A DNA stretch of 64,000 bases from Berkiella_A sp963976875 (GTDB lineage: Bacteria; Pseudomonadota; Gammaproteobacteria; Berkiellales; Berkiellaceae). A program made the translations under genes and the position numbers. The DNA lies in assembly GCA_963976875.1 (NCBI GenBank), contig CAXBML010000015.1, forward strand, positions 1-64,000, written 5' to 3'. The notes under the pieces are model-generated. The model ran no database searches and was not told the DNA's origin. It saw only the letters and a program-made list of their open reading frames with translations. This document shows, in pieces, positions 34,435 to 42,947 of the stretch (within the stretch, counting starts at the first letter, position 1; each line of letters begins with the position of its first letter).

Positions 34435-34680
34435 CTAGATATTTAGACCACGAATCATGCCTAGCATCATGTCATCTTGCTCTTGCTCAGAAGCGGTAAA
34501 GAATCCTGGCGTATATAGCACATCTACAGCACCCATTGCATAAGTCGTGAACTGCGCCTTAGTACAATAAACACTCGGTTCTAAATCAAAATCCCAGTCT
34601 GTTTCATTTAGTTCTAAAGCTTCTTTACAACTATGGCCACCAGACACTAATAATTGCTCTCTTAAATCTAAATTTTTCAT
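34435..34680 (-). CDS. Double-glycine leader peptide, possible bacteriocin or RiPP-like precursor
   Basis: Protein of 81 residues. The N-terminus MKNLDLREQLLVSGG is a textbook double-glycine leader: M-x-x-L-x-L-x-E-x-x-x-V-S-G-G, with cleavage expected after Gly15 by a C39-type peptidase transporter. The predicted mature part (~66 residues) begins HSCKEAL, has two Cys (residues ~18 and ~39), is acidic in its first half and ends with EQDDMMLGMIRGLNI; it is not strongly cationic. AAGG lies about ten bases before the ATG. No modifying enzyme, immunity gene or C39 transporter is adjacent; the ABC exporter at 48137 has no C39 domain. It follows ald after a small terminator, so it is probably transcribed alone. 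Confidence 0.6.
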   Translation of the reverse strand: MKNLDLREQLLVSGGHSCKEALELNETDWDFDLEPSVYCTKAQFTTYAMGAVDVLYTPGFFTASEQEQDDMMLGMIRGLNI

Positions 34681-34711
34681 AATACTACAACCTTAAAATT
34701 TAACTAACTAA

Positions 34712-34735
34712 AAAGGGGAAAACCCCGGGTCAAAT
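34712..34735 (-). terminator. Short intrinsic terminator after ald
   Basis: Read on the minus strand: GGGG-TTTT-CCCC followed by five T. The stem is only four G-C pairs, but the T-run directly after it is typical. It lies between ald and the peptide gene. Confidence 0.5.
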
Positions 34736-34777
34736 ATACGTTATTCCCGCCCGAAAAAGCTAGAACAGTTTCTAATA

Positions 34778-35893
34778 TCAGCCTAATAAACTTCTTGGCT
34801 CGTAGTAAGGATAATCCAAGGCGCTAGCAACTGCGGGATGCACGACTTTTCCCTGATAGACATTTAGACCATTCATGAAATGGTTGTCGTCTAATAGCGC
34901 TTGATTTAAGCCTTTATTTGCCAAAGTAATAATATAGGGCAAAGTGGCATTGTTAAGCGCAAATGTAGAGGTGCGTGCCGCTGCACCGGGCATATTCGCG
35001 ACACAATAGTGCACAATGTCATCAACGACATACGTTGGATCAGTATGCGTTGTTGGCCTACTTGTCTCAAAGCAACCACCCTGATCAATGGCGACATCCA
35101 CTAAAACTGCGCCACGACGCATGTTACCCAACATCTCACGACTTATCAATCTAGGCGCTGATGCACCTGGCACTAATACAGCACCCACCACTAAATCGGC
35201 TTTTCTCGTATAAATATCAACCGCATCTGCGGTGGCAAATACGGTATTTAAGGCGGCACCATATTTGTCATCTAAGCGCGTTAATTGTTTAATGGATTTA
35301 TCAATAACAGTGACTCTGGCTTCCATGCCAATGGCAATACGAATTGCATTTGAACCAACAACCCCGCCGCCAATAACAACCACATTGGCAGGCGGTACGC
35401 CCGGTACGCCGCCTAATAAGACACCACGTCCACCTTGCGCCATTTCCAAAGCATGCGCGCCTGCTTGAACTGCCATACGACCAGCGACTTCAGACATAGG
35501 AGTTAGTAAAGGCAAACTGCCATTAGGGCAAGTAACAGTTTCGTAACTGACTGCAGAGCAACCTGCTTCTAGTAGTAAACGTGTTTGCTCGGGGTCAGGG
35601 GCTAAATGTAAGTAGGTAAATAAGATTTGGTTCTCTCTTAACATCTTACATTCATTGGGTTGAGGTTCTTTTACTTTGACAATCATATCAGTACTGGCAA
35701 ATACTTCTTCTGCTGAAGCCAGAATACTAGCGCCAGCCTCTATGTAGGCTTCATCATGCAAATCAATTGCAACCCCAGCCCCTTTCTCAACCATTACCTG
35801 GTGGCCATGCCCAACAAGCTCTCTGACGCTACTAGGGGTCATGCCAACTCGCCACTCATTATTTTTGATTTCTCTTGGTACACCAATTTTCAT
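34778..35893 (-). CDS. ald: Alanine dehydrogenase
   Basis: NAD-dependent L-alanine dehydrogenase (371 residues, full length), converting alanine to pyruvate and ammonia. The N-terminal MKIGVPREIKNNEWRVG is the family signature, with substrate-binding residues in VKVKEPQ (~72-78) and TYLHLAPD (~93-100). The Rossmann motif is VIGGGVVGSNA (~172-182). For an intracellular bacterium living on amino acids it could feed carbon to the TCA block nearby; that is inference. Confidence 0.95.
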   Translation of the reverse strand: MKIGVPREIKNNEWRVGMTPSSVRELVGHGHQVMVEKGAGVAIDLHDEAYIEAGASILASAEEVFASTDMIVKVKEPQPNECKMLRENQILFTYLHLAPDPEQTRLLLEAGCSAVSYETVTCPNGSLPLLTPMSEVAGRMAVQAGAHALEMAQGGRGVLLGGVPGVPPANVVVIGGGVVGSNAIRIAIGMEARVTVIDKSIKQLTRLDDKYGAALNTVFATADAVDIYTRKADLVVGAVLVPGASAPRLISREMLGNMRRGAVLVDVAIDQGGCFETSRPTTHTDPTYVVDDIVHYCVANMPGAAARTSTFALNNATLPYIITLANKGLNQALLDDNHFMNGLNVYQGKVVHPAVASALDYPYYEPRSLLG

Positions 35894-36016
35894 ATTAGTT
35901 GCCTTACTATTTTTCGGGTATTGATTTTAAGAATCACTTCAGTGCATTGTATGTACATGAAGTATGAAAATGAAGCTTTTTGTATCGTTAACTAAAATAA
36001 AAAGAATAAATGCATT

Positions 36017-36604
36017 ATGTATATAGTCAAAAAACTTACAATTTTTCTCTTTTCTTTATTTTGTGTGACCCTTGCGCACGCCTCTGCCGGTGAGCCATAT
36101 AATTACTATGTCCCAGCACCAGATAGACTGCTTGAAAACGTAGAAAAATATCACCTTCAACAAGGTATTGATAAAATTAAAAAAGGACAATTCGAATATG
36201 CGTGGAGTGAGTTTGCCTTTATGCTGCACTACTTCCCCAACCACCCTATAGCCTTACAGCACATTAGCAGTTTGGCTATGCAAGTAGAAAAAAATTCTCG
36301 GGCTCAAAAATATTTTGACCGTGCCATCAAATTATATCCTCAAGAGTCCGCAACTTATGCGCTATACGGTATTTTTATGCATAAAATTGAAAACTATCAT
36401 GAAGCTGTGGCTCTATATCAGCAAGCTATAAGCATCGATAACTCACCCGCTGAATATCATTATAATTTAGGTTTATCTTATTTGGCTTTACAGCAGTATG
36501 ATCAGGCTTACCAATCAGCCCAGAAAGCCTATAATTTAGGTTATCCACTACCAGGATTAAAAAATCAACTTGTTGCTGAAGGTGCTTGGAAATCTAAAGC
36601 GTGA
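36017..36604 (+). CDS. Exported TPR protein
   Basis: Protein of 195 residues with a clear signal peptide (MYIVKKLTIFLFSLFC, then LAHASA with cleavage near residue 23) and three or four tetratricopeptide repeats from ~50 (GQFEYAWSEFAFMLHYFPNHPIA, RAIKLYPQESATYALYG, YHYNLGLSYLALQQYDQAY). TPRs mediate protein-protein contact, here in the periplasm. It overlaps the next gene by four bases (GTGA), so it is co-translated with the acyltransferase-like gene and is likely an accessory factor for whatever that trio makes. Confidence 0.8.
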   Translation: MYIVKKLTIFLFSLFCVTLAHASAGEPYNYYVPAPDRLLENVEKYHLQQGIDKIKKGQFEYAWSEFAFMLHYFPNHPIALQHISSLAMQVEKNSRAQKYFDRAIKLYPQESATYALYGIFMHKIENYHEAVALYQQAISIDNSPAEYHYNLGLSYLALQQYDQAYQSAQKAYNLGYPLPGLKNQLVAEGAWKSKA

Positions 36605-37725
36605 ACCGAACCCCAGAACCTTATACCACTCAATGGGTTGAGCAGTATGACGATTTTGTCAAACTAAAAACCCAATGGAATGCTTTAGCACACCGTTTTT
36701 CACCACATTTTTTTTATCGGCATGAATGGTTTGACAGCGCTTGGCAATGGTGTCAGAAAAACCATACAATCCAAATCCTGACGCTCTTTAAAGATAGCCA
36801 GCTAATCGGTATTTTACCCTTAATGGTTAAGGCTGAAAAATACAAAAGTATTCACTTTTTACAATATGAATTTTTGAGTGTCCCTGATACCCAAATGTGC
36901 GATATTATGATTATGCCTGGTCATGAGGCAATCGGGCCTATTTTACTCAAATTGTTAGTCAAAAAATCTGGCTGGGACAAACTGAAGTTACACTACCTAC
37001 CCCCAACCAGCGTACTATCCCAAGTCATGAAAACACATAACCCCATGGACTATAGTATAGCGAAGACAACCAGCCATCCTACGGTCCATATTAATACGGA
37101 CTGGGGTAGTTTTTATGGCGCCAAAAGTAGACGTTTAAAAAAAGGCAACAACCTTGCTCGCAATCATCTTCAAAAACAAGGTCACTATCAAATCCTAAAT
37201 TTAAATACATTATCTGAAGAAGAATTATTAAGTACAATACAACATATATCCAAACAGAGCTGGAAACAAAGTACCCAAACCACATTAAACCATAATGGCC
37301 CATTTCAATTTATTCAAAAACTCAGCCATTTGGCAAAAAAAAATCAATGGCTTAACATCTGGGCCTTAAAGCTGAACCAAGAAATTATTGCGTATGAATA
37401 TCAAATTGATTATCAAAATAATATCTATGCCTTGCGCTCCGACTACCTGGACACAATGGGACATTTATCACCTGGCACTTACTTAAATTGGCAAATATTA
37501 GAAAAAATGTTCGAGCGCAACAAATCTCAATATTATATGGGCCCCGGAGAAAATAATTACAAACTGCGCTGGCAAAATGATCCCCAACCCGTATATACGC
37601 TTATTGCTTACCAAAATAATATGACGGGCATACTATTAAAAACCATTGAGCAACATATTATGCCTAAAGTAAAACCCTTGAAAAATCACTTGAACAATAT
37701 TTTCATAAAGGAGAAAGTCGAATGA
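36601..37725 (+). CDS. CelD/BcsL-type (GNAT/FemAB-fold) acyltransferase
   Basis: Protein of 374 residues resembling the CelD/BcsL group of GNAT acyltransferases: the N-terminal WNALAHRFSPHFFYRHEWFDSAWQW followed by a strand-helix region, and a C-terminal GNAT domain with QEIIAYEYQIDYQNNIYALRSDY, SPGTYLNWQILE and YYMGPGENNYKLRW. These enzymes transfer acyl or aminoacyl groups, often to surface polysaccharides or lipids. The start is GTG 36601 overlapping the TPR gene stop, and its end overlaps the next gene by four bases. Substrate unknown. Confidence 0.75.
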   Translation: MNRTPEPYTTQWVEQYDDFVKLKTQWNALAHRFSPHFFYRHEWFDSAWQWCQKNHTIQILTLFKDSQLIGILPLMVKAEKYKSIHFLQYEFLSVPDTQMCDIMIMPGHEAIGPILLKLLVKKSGWDKLKLHYLPPTSVLSQVMKTHNPMDYSIAKTTSHPTVHINTDWGSFYGAKSRRLKKGNNLARNHLQKQGHYQILNLNTLSEEELLSTIQHISKQSWKQSTQTTLNHNGPFQFIQKLSHLAKKNQWLNIWALKLNQEIIAYEYQIDYQNNIYALRSDYLDTMGHLSPGTYLNWQILEKMFERNKSQYYMGPGENNYKLRWQNDPQPVYTLIAYQNNMTGILLKTIEQHIMPKVKPLKNHLNNIFIKEKVE

Positions 37726-39584
37726 ATACTTTATTTGGCTGGATGGGAAGCAAACAAACGTGTCATAAAATACAGGCTCGGCTAAACAATCCTTCAAGCG
37801 ATATGCTCAGCATCCATTTAAACAATGCGGCTGTTGCGCTAAAAAATCCACAGGTTCGCAGTCAAAAAACAGAAAATGGCTTTATTGCGATTGTTGGTGA
37901 TGTGCAACTAAAAAAAGCGCAACCCTCTTCCCAGGCGACCTTAAGTACAATATTAGAGAATTACATTCGCTTAGGGCCGCTATCAATTAATCAATTGCAA
38001 GGTCACTTTTTAATTTTGATTATATTGGACAAACGCCAAGAAGTATTTATCGCCCAAGATAAGCTCGGCACCTTCCCATTTTTCTACGCACGAAACCAAC
38101 AGGGTTTGTTCTTTGGAAATTATTTACAAGCCTTTCATCGACAATTAGATTTAACGAATCAGTTATCATTAGATGCGATTTATCATTATCTATATTATCA
38201 TTCCATTCCTAGCCCTTTATGTATATATAAATCTTTTTCTAGGCTCTTACCTGGTCACTACTTAATTTATCAAAATGATCGTTTAAAGTCTTTACCTTAC
38301 TGGCATCCTACTCTGCTCAATAAGCCTCAAGGTAATTTTTCGCAGAAAAAAGAACAATTACATAATTTGGTTAGCTCTGCTATTCAAAAAAGATCGATTG
38401 GAAAACTAGGTGCTTTTTTAAGCGGAGGTATTGATAGTACGTCTGTTTTGGGCTTTGCAACCAAAGTGGCAGGACGGCCAATTGACGCTTTTACGATAGG
38501 GTTTGATGCTGAAAATTATGATGAAGTCGCATACGCTAAGATTGCAGCCGATAAGTACGAAGCCAATCATCATATCTATTACCTACAAGCTAAAGATATT
38601 ATAACTTGTTTTGATACAGTACAATCTGGTTTGGCTCAACCATTTGGTAATGCTTCATTAATTCCAAGTTATTACTGTGCCAAAATGGCAAAAAATCATC
38701 AAATTGATAGTTTATTTGCAGGTGACGGTGGTGATGAATTATTCGGTGGTAATTCACGATATGCAAAACAAATATTATTGTCGCATTACCATTCTATCCC
38801 TAAGTTTATTCGTAAGAACATTATCGAGCCCAGTAGTAAGTTCTTGTCGCCACTGGATAATCTGTCTTATGTTCATAAAGCCCTTAGCTACATTCAGCAA
38901 GCCAATATGCCTATGCCCGAACGAATGGAATCTTATAATTTACTAAACCGCATTGGTATTCAGAATATTCTGACCTCAGACACCCTAAAAGATATTAATT
39001 GCCACGCGCCTTTACAACTATTATCCCATCACTACACCCAAACAGATGCCCAAACAACATTGGGGCGAATGCTAGCAACCGATCTAAAATTTACACTAAC
39101 CGACAGTGATCTGGTCAAAGTGAGAACCGCCTGTTCAATTGCCGGCATTGATGTCCATTTCCCTTTGCTAGATGATAAATTAATGATGTTTGCTTTAAAT
39201 TTACCAGATAGAGACAAAGTCAAAGGACAAAACCTTCGAGCTTTCTATAAAAAAGCCATGAGCCATATCATTCCGCCTCAAATTGTAGATAAAAGCAAAC
39301 ACGGGTTCGGCTTGCCTTATGGACTTTGGATGCTAGAGAATCAAGCATTAAAAGATTTTAGTTTCGACCATCTACAATTATTGAAGCGACGTAACTGGAT
39401 ACAAAACGAATTTATTGATCAGTTATTCAACAAATATTTAGTAGAACATCCCAATTATTATGGGGTAATGAGCTGGGTATTAATTATGTTAGAAGGATGG
39501 TTACAAAAACATCAATCGACTCAGGCAAGTAATCAATTCCAATTATTGACTATGGCAGACATGCCAAAAACTGATTTAGTTTAA
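37722..39584 (+). CDS. Asparagine-synthase-like ATP-dependent ligase with a dead glutaminase domain
   Basis: Protein of 620 residues with the AsnB architecture: N-terminal Ntn-hydrolase-like domain (~1-200) and C-terminal PP-loop synthetase domain with SGGIDST from Ser234, GDGGDELFGG near ~335 and the typical helical tail. The N-terminus is MNTLFGW: the glutaminase nucleophile Cys2 of MCGI is absent (Asn2), so it cannot use glutamine in the normal way. It probably adenylates a carboxylate and joins it to ammonia or another amine, as in lasso-type cyclases or beta-lactam synthetases. It overlaps the acyltransferase gene by ATGA. Product unknown; the complete AsnB homologue at 60456 is a useful contrast. 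Confidence 0.8.
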   Translation: MNTLFGWMGSKQTCHKIQARLNNPSSDMLSIHLNNAAVALKNPQVRSQKTENGFIAIVGDVQLKKAQPSSQATLSTILENYIRLGPLSINQLQGHFLILIILDKRQEVFIAQDKLGTFPFFYARNQQGLFFGNYLQAFHRQLDLTNQLSLDAIYHYLYYHSIPSPLCIYKSFSRLLPGHYLIYQNDRLKSLPYWHPTLLNKPQGNFSQKKEQLHNLVSSAIQKRSIGKLGAFLSGGIDSTSVLGFATKVAGRPIDAFTIGFDAENYDEVAYAKIAADKYEANHHIYYLQAKDIITCFDTVQSGLAQPFGNASLIPSYYCAKMAKNHQIDSLFAGDGGDELFGGNSRYAKQILLSHYHSIPKFIRKNIIEPSSKFLSPLDNLSYVHKALSYIQQANMPMPERMESYNLLNRIGIQNILTSDTLKDINCHAPLQLLSHHYTQTDAQTTLGRMLATDLKFTLTDSDLVKVRTACSIAGIDVHFPLLDDKLMMFALNLPDRDKVKGQNLRAFYKKAMSHIIPPQIVDKSKHGFGLPYGLWMLENQALKDFSFDHLQLLKRRNWIQNEFIDQLFNKYLVEHPNYYGVMSWVLIMLEGWLQKHQSTQASNQFQLLTMADMPKTDLV

Positions 39585-39593
39585 TCAAATCTG

Positions 39594-39616
39594 TGATCAG
39601 AATTCTAGTCTGATCA
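39594..39616 (+). terminator. Hairpin after the asparagine-synthase-like gene
   Basis: TGATCAGA-attctag-TCTGATCA, an eight-base perfect stem ten bases after the stop codon. T-run absent; probable end of the 36017-39584 operon. Confidence 0.5.
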
Positions 39617-39840
39617 TAGCCACACTTTAAGAAAAACTGACTTTCAAAAGGTAACTTTAAAACAAAAAACCAATTAAAGTTATAATGATTACTATAAGAA
39701 TTTTTGTAAGCAATCACCTTGCTTTTTCCCTCAAGATCTCTGATAACATTGTGAGATTTTGATATTCGATTGCCTGACTATTTCCTATATGTATTACTAC
39801 AAGTACCCTTTAGCCAACGAACATTGACATAAGGAATGTC

Positions 39841-40536
39841 ATGCCTAATACAACAGAGGGTATTATCTTTACATGTAGTCAGACTGGCGGTTTCAATAAA
39901 CTTCCTGAGCATATTGAAAAGCAATTAAATACAGCGGATGCTGCGATTAAATCGCTACCTCAAATTGCTCGTAAGCAGTTTATTGAAGATGTAAAAAAAG
40001 CGATCGGCGATATTGACGATCTCAATCTACCACTGGACATTCGTTCAGTTTTAAGCGTTCTGCTGTCTCAAGCCCATCTCTATCTGAAATTGGGTCATGA
40101 GAAAACATTTATTCAGCAATGCGAACATGCTATTCAAGTATGTGGGCAAGGCTGGAGTTATTTAAGTTATTGGGTTTCTACGGAACAAAGTCTTTGCTAT
40201 TCCATTTTTTGGGGTCTCAAAGCTGCTTTAGAAAAACACAATAAACATATGGCACTATATCTGGGTTCTCAAAATGATGGGAAGCCACAAAATGATGATA
40301 CATTGCCAAATACTAAAAACAAAAATATAACAAGAATGTGTGAATGGAGAAGGAAATATTTATCTTCTCAAAGTTCAACTCATTCATCTAGTAAGTTATT
40401 AGAATTTTTAACGCGTAAAGCACAAAAATTTCAACAAAACTTACACATGAGCTTAGAACCAAATAGCACTAGCAATATTGACCGCTATTTGTTGATCAGA
40501 CAACGTATTTTGATCAATAAGCCGAAACTGAAGTAG
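39841..40536 (+). CDS. Hypothetical protein, 231 residues
   Basis: No family recognised. Soluble, mostly helical, without signal peptide. The central part (~60-130, with LSVLLSQAHLYLKLGHEKTFIQQCEHAI) resembles a pair of TPR-like helices. The C-terminal third is polar and basic with a Ser-rich stretch (SSQSSTHSSSK) and ends LINKPKLK. It has an isolated position, opposite the possible papain-like gene across a strong terminator. The accessory context suggests a host-interaction role, but nothing in the sequence proves it. Confidence 0.6.
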   Translation: MPNTTEGIIFTCSQTGGFNKLPEHIEKQLNTADAAIKSLPQIARKQFIEDVKKAIGDIDDLNLPLDIRSVLSVLLSQAHLYLKLGHEKTFIQQCEHAIQVCGQGWSYLSYWVSTEQSLCYSIFWGLKAALEKHNKHMALYLGSQNDGKPQNDDTLPNTKNKNITRMCEWRRKYLSSQSSTHSSSKLLEFLTRKAQKFQQNLHMSLEPNSTSNIDRYLLIRQRILINKPKLK

Positions 40537-40641
40537 TCGCAAGAGAAGTAGTCGTTGTCGTAGAAGGATTATGTAACTGTGGATGTTCTATAAAATAATA
40601 ACAACCATAAAATAATAATAAATCTTCGAAAAGACTTCTAA

Positions 40642-40671
40642 AAAAAGGCCGCCTAACCAGCGGCCTTTTTT
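40642..40671. terminator. Strong bidirectional rho-independent terminator
   Basis: A-run, GGCCGC (40647-40652), loop CTAACCA, GCGGCC (40660-40665), T-run. It is symmetrical and lies between convergent genes ending at 40536 and 40679, so it serves both. Confidence 0.9.
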
Positions 40672-40678
40672 AATGACT

Positions 40679-41842
40679 TTAGAGTCTAGATCTTTTGTAG
40701 CCTGCATTATCCGTCTGAATATCATTTTTTATTATTCTTGCTAATGCCACTTGTGTCTCCTTACCTGGAAGATACGTTTTTGCTGGCACATCTTCTATCA
40801 CCGCTACTTTTTGGCTAAGGGCGGTTGCATTCAGCTCGCTTAGAGCTGCCTGAGCTTGCAGCCCCGTTCTCACGACTCTAATGGGGGTATCAAACAAGGC
40901 GAGTGATAAATCATAGCTCGTCATTAGACCCTGTTGCGCCAAAGCTTGTCGGGTAGGTTCTGTAATACCAGCCATTAAAATAGACCGTGTAAAATTAGAG
41001 CAATTATTATAAAATAAATCAAAATCAAACTCATTATCCAGTTCAGTACGCATTTGCGATAGCATTGCTTCAATATCCAAACTATGTGGCAATTTATCCG
41101 ATAAAGGCAAGAATACTTCGTGTGATGGGCTGACACCATATTGGCAGTGTTTTGTATAATATTCATTTTTTAAAAGCATTAATTTTTGATGCGCTTGTAA
41201 AAGCACTCTTGACGCATGCATGGTATCCATTTTAATTTCACGCAAAGTTTTTCTGAGTTTTTTTGCAGCGACAGGATGTTTGAGATCATCCTTATTCTCC
41301 ATGTAGATATGACGCAATTTATATTTAATAATCTCACACTGCTGAACTTTATCTTTATATTCTTCTATTTTAATTGAAAAATCAGTCTCTAACAGTTCAA
41401 TTTTCAACTGCATTTTAGTCGCCTGAAGACTAGGATGATGAATAATGCCAGAGTGTTCTAAGCCCACTTTGCTTTCACCCGTACTGTCTTCTTTGGTATG
41501 GAATAGTCCATTAAATCTATCTTGGAATTCATATTTTAAGTTTTTACCCGGCCAAACACTAAAATACACCACAATGGCATCCTCTTCTTTTGCTCTGTAG
41601 GAATGCGCATCATCATGCGTTGGAATTGGCACAAAAACTTGAGTCTTAAAGTGTGGGACATACTGAACATCATCATCTGATGTACAATATTTTTCGACTA
41701 GATCTGCATACGCTATCGGTAAGACTAATTTAATGGCAGCATGCCCAGTTGATCCACCAAACTGGTACGCCCATAATGGCTTTATGAAGGGATTTGACTG
41801 ATAGTCTTCTGTTCCCCAGGTTAAAATACTAACACCGAACAT
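40679..41842 (-). CDS. Possible permuted papain-fold cysteine hydrolase
   Basis: Protein of 387 residues without a clear family name. Two motifs suggest a circularly permuted papain/NlpC-like fold (PPPDE, LRAT or DUF4105 kind): an early histidine in STGHAAIKLVLP (His34) and a late cysteine in FYNNCSNFTRSIL (Cys281), the order His then Cys seen in those families. Between them is a long charged helical, coiled-coil-like insert (~145-235). No signal peptide or membrane segment. If correct it would cleave a peptide, isopeptide or thioester/acyl bond; the assignment is tentative. It starts ~130 bases downstream of the end of the LuxR-type gene on the same strand. Confidence 0.5.
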   Translation of the reverse strand: MFGVSILTWGTEDYQSNPFIKPLWAYQFGGSTGHAAIKLVLPIAYADLVEKYCTSDDDVQYVPHFKTQVFVPIPTHDDAHSYRAKEEDAIVVYFSVWPGKNLKYEFQDRFNGLFHTKEDSTGESKVGLEHSGIIHHPSLQATKMQLKIELLETDFSIKIEEYKDKVQQCEIIKYKLRHIYMENKDDLKHPVAAKKLRKTLREIKMDTMHASRVLLQAHQKLMLLKNEYYTKHCQYGVSPSHEVFLPLSDKLPHSLDIEAMLSQMRTELDNEFDFDLFYNNCSNFTRSILMAGITEPTRQALAQQGLMTSYDLSLALFDTPIRVVRTGLQAQAALSELNATALSQKVAVIEDVPAKTYLPGKETQVALARIIKNDIQTDNAGYKRSRL

Positions 41843-41972
41843 TACGTGTATATCCTCTAGAATCCTAATTGTTGCAACAATGGCTTGTATTTTACTAGAT
41901 AATCAATTTAGATGGGATATAACGTATCGGGAAATGATAGTCATTGGTCTGAAGCTTATTATCAAGGAATGA

Positions 41973-42728
41973 CTAAATCTTGCTCTGGTAATAAAGACTG
42001 ATAATTTCCGCAACTTTCTTGCAGTTTACTTTTTGCTTTAAATTGTTGATATAAAATTGAACTGTGTGGGGTGATAAACTAATTTGCTTCGCTATTTCTT
42101 TAGTCGTTTTCCCGGCTGATAATAGTGTCATACACTCAAGTTCCCTAGGACTTAATTTATATTGTACCAATAATTGATCAATCTCAAGTTCAGACTTTAA
42201 GGCCTGTGTACAAGGCCGTTGTATATTCGTTGCCATGAATCCATTATCAAATTCAGGGAGAATAAATGGTGTTTTTTTAGACGTTTCAATACTACTTTCT
42301 GCACTGTGCCTAAAGTAATGTACAAATAATTTCAATAGTCTTATATTATTTAAATAAAAGTCTATCATTTGATTTAAAGGTTTAGATGAGCCAAAAGCAT
42401 TCACTTCATAATGGGTATCATATTTGACAATATATCGAATCATATGATCAATATTGAGTATATTGCACATATCTATGTTTCGATCTGAAGAATGACCAAA
42501 CATGACACTATACTCATCAAACTCTTCTAAGTCTTGACGTCGAAGATAATACTCATTTTCCCATACAAACTTAATAATAGGCTTATTGGTTGCCAAACAT
42601 ATGGCATCACCATTATGGTAATACTCAATATGAGAAAAATAACAAATCGATGTATTTTCAAATAGTGGTTCACAATAGCGGCTAGTGGGCACCACCTGAT
42701 TTTCGGCCACTTCTATTGCTGAGGACAT
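41973..42728 (-). CDS. LuxR-family transcriptional regulator
   Basis: Protein of 251 residues. The C-terminal LuxR-type helix-turn-helix (~185-245) is clear: LSPRELECMTLLSAGKTTKEIA then SLSPHTVQFYINNLKQK. The N-terminal ~170 residues are not a receiver domain (no Asp/Lys pattern at the right places) and lack an obvious autoinducer-domain signature; they may be a PAS/GAF-like sensor. It is divergent from the tandem LRR genes with 219 bases between, so it could regulate them. Confidence 0.85.
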   Translation of the reverse strand: MSSAIEVAENQVVPTSRYCEPLFENTSICYFSHIEYYHNGDAICLATNKPIIKFVWENEYYLRRQDLEEFDEYSVMFGHSSDRNIDMCNILNIDHMIRYIVKYDTHYEVNAFGSSKPLNQMIDFYLNNIRLLKLFVHYFRHSAESSIETSKKTPFILPEFDNGFMATNIQRPCTQALKSELEIDQLLVQYKLSPRELECMTLLSAGKTTKEIAKQISLSPHTVQFYINNLKQKVNCKKVAEIISLYYQSKI

Positions 42729-42947
42729 AGACAGTCTTAATTTAAAATATTCATATTTTATAAGTATATACCAATCTTGTTACATTACTAATAAATACAA
42801 ACCATACAGAATATTATTTTATCTCAACTATCTGAATTATCTCATAATATTATATACCCCCTATTTTTAACGTATTGTGTAAGAATTATAACAATGTAGC
42901 CTCTAGACAAAATATTTTAAACATGCATTACAGTTGCTGGAGCTAAA

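Noticed and set aside
36017..39584. Lasso peptide biosynthetic cluster
   Set aside because: The AsnB-like protein lacks the glutaminase cysteine as lasso cyclases do, but no B-type leader protease or precursor peptide is adjacent.
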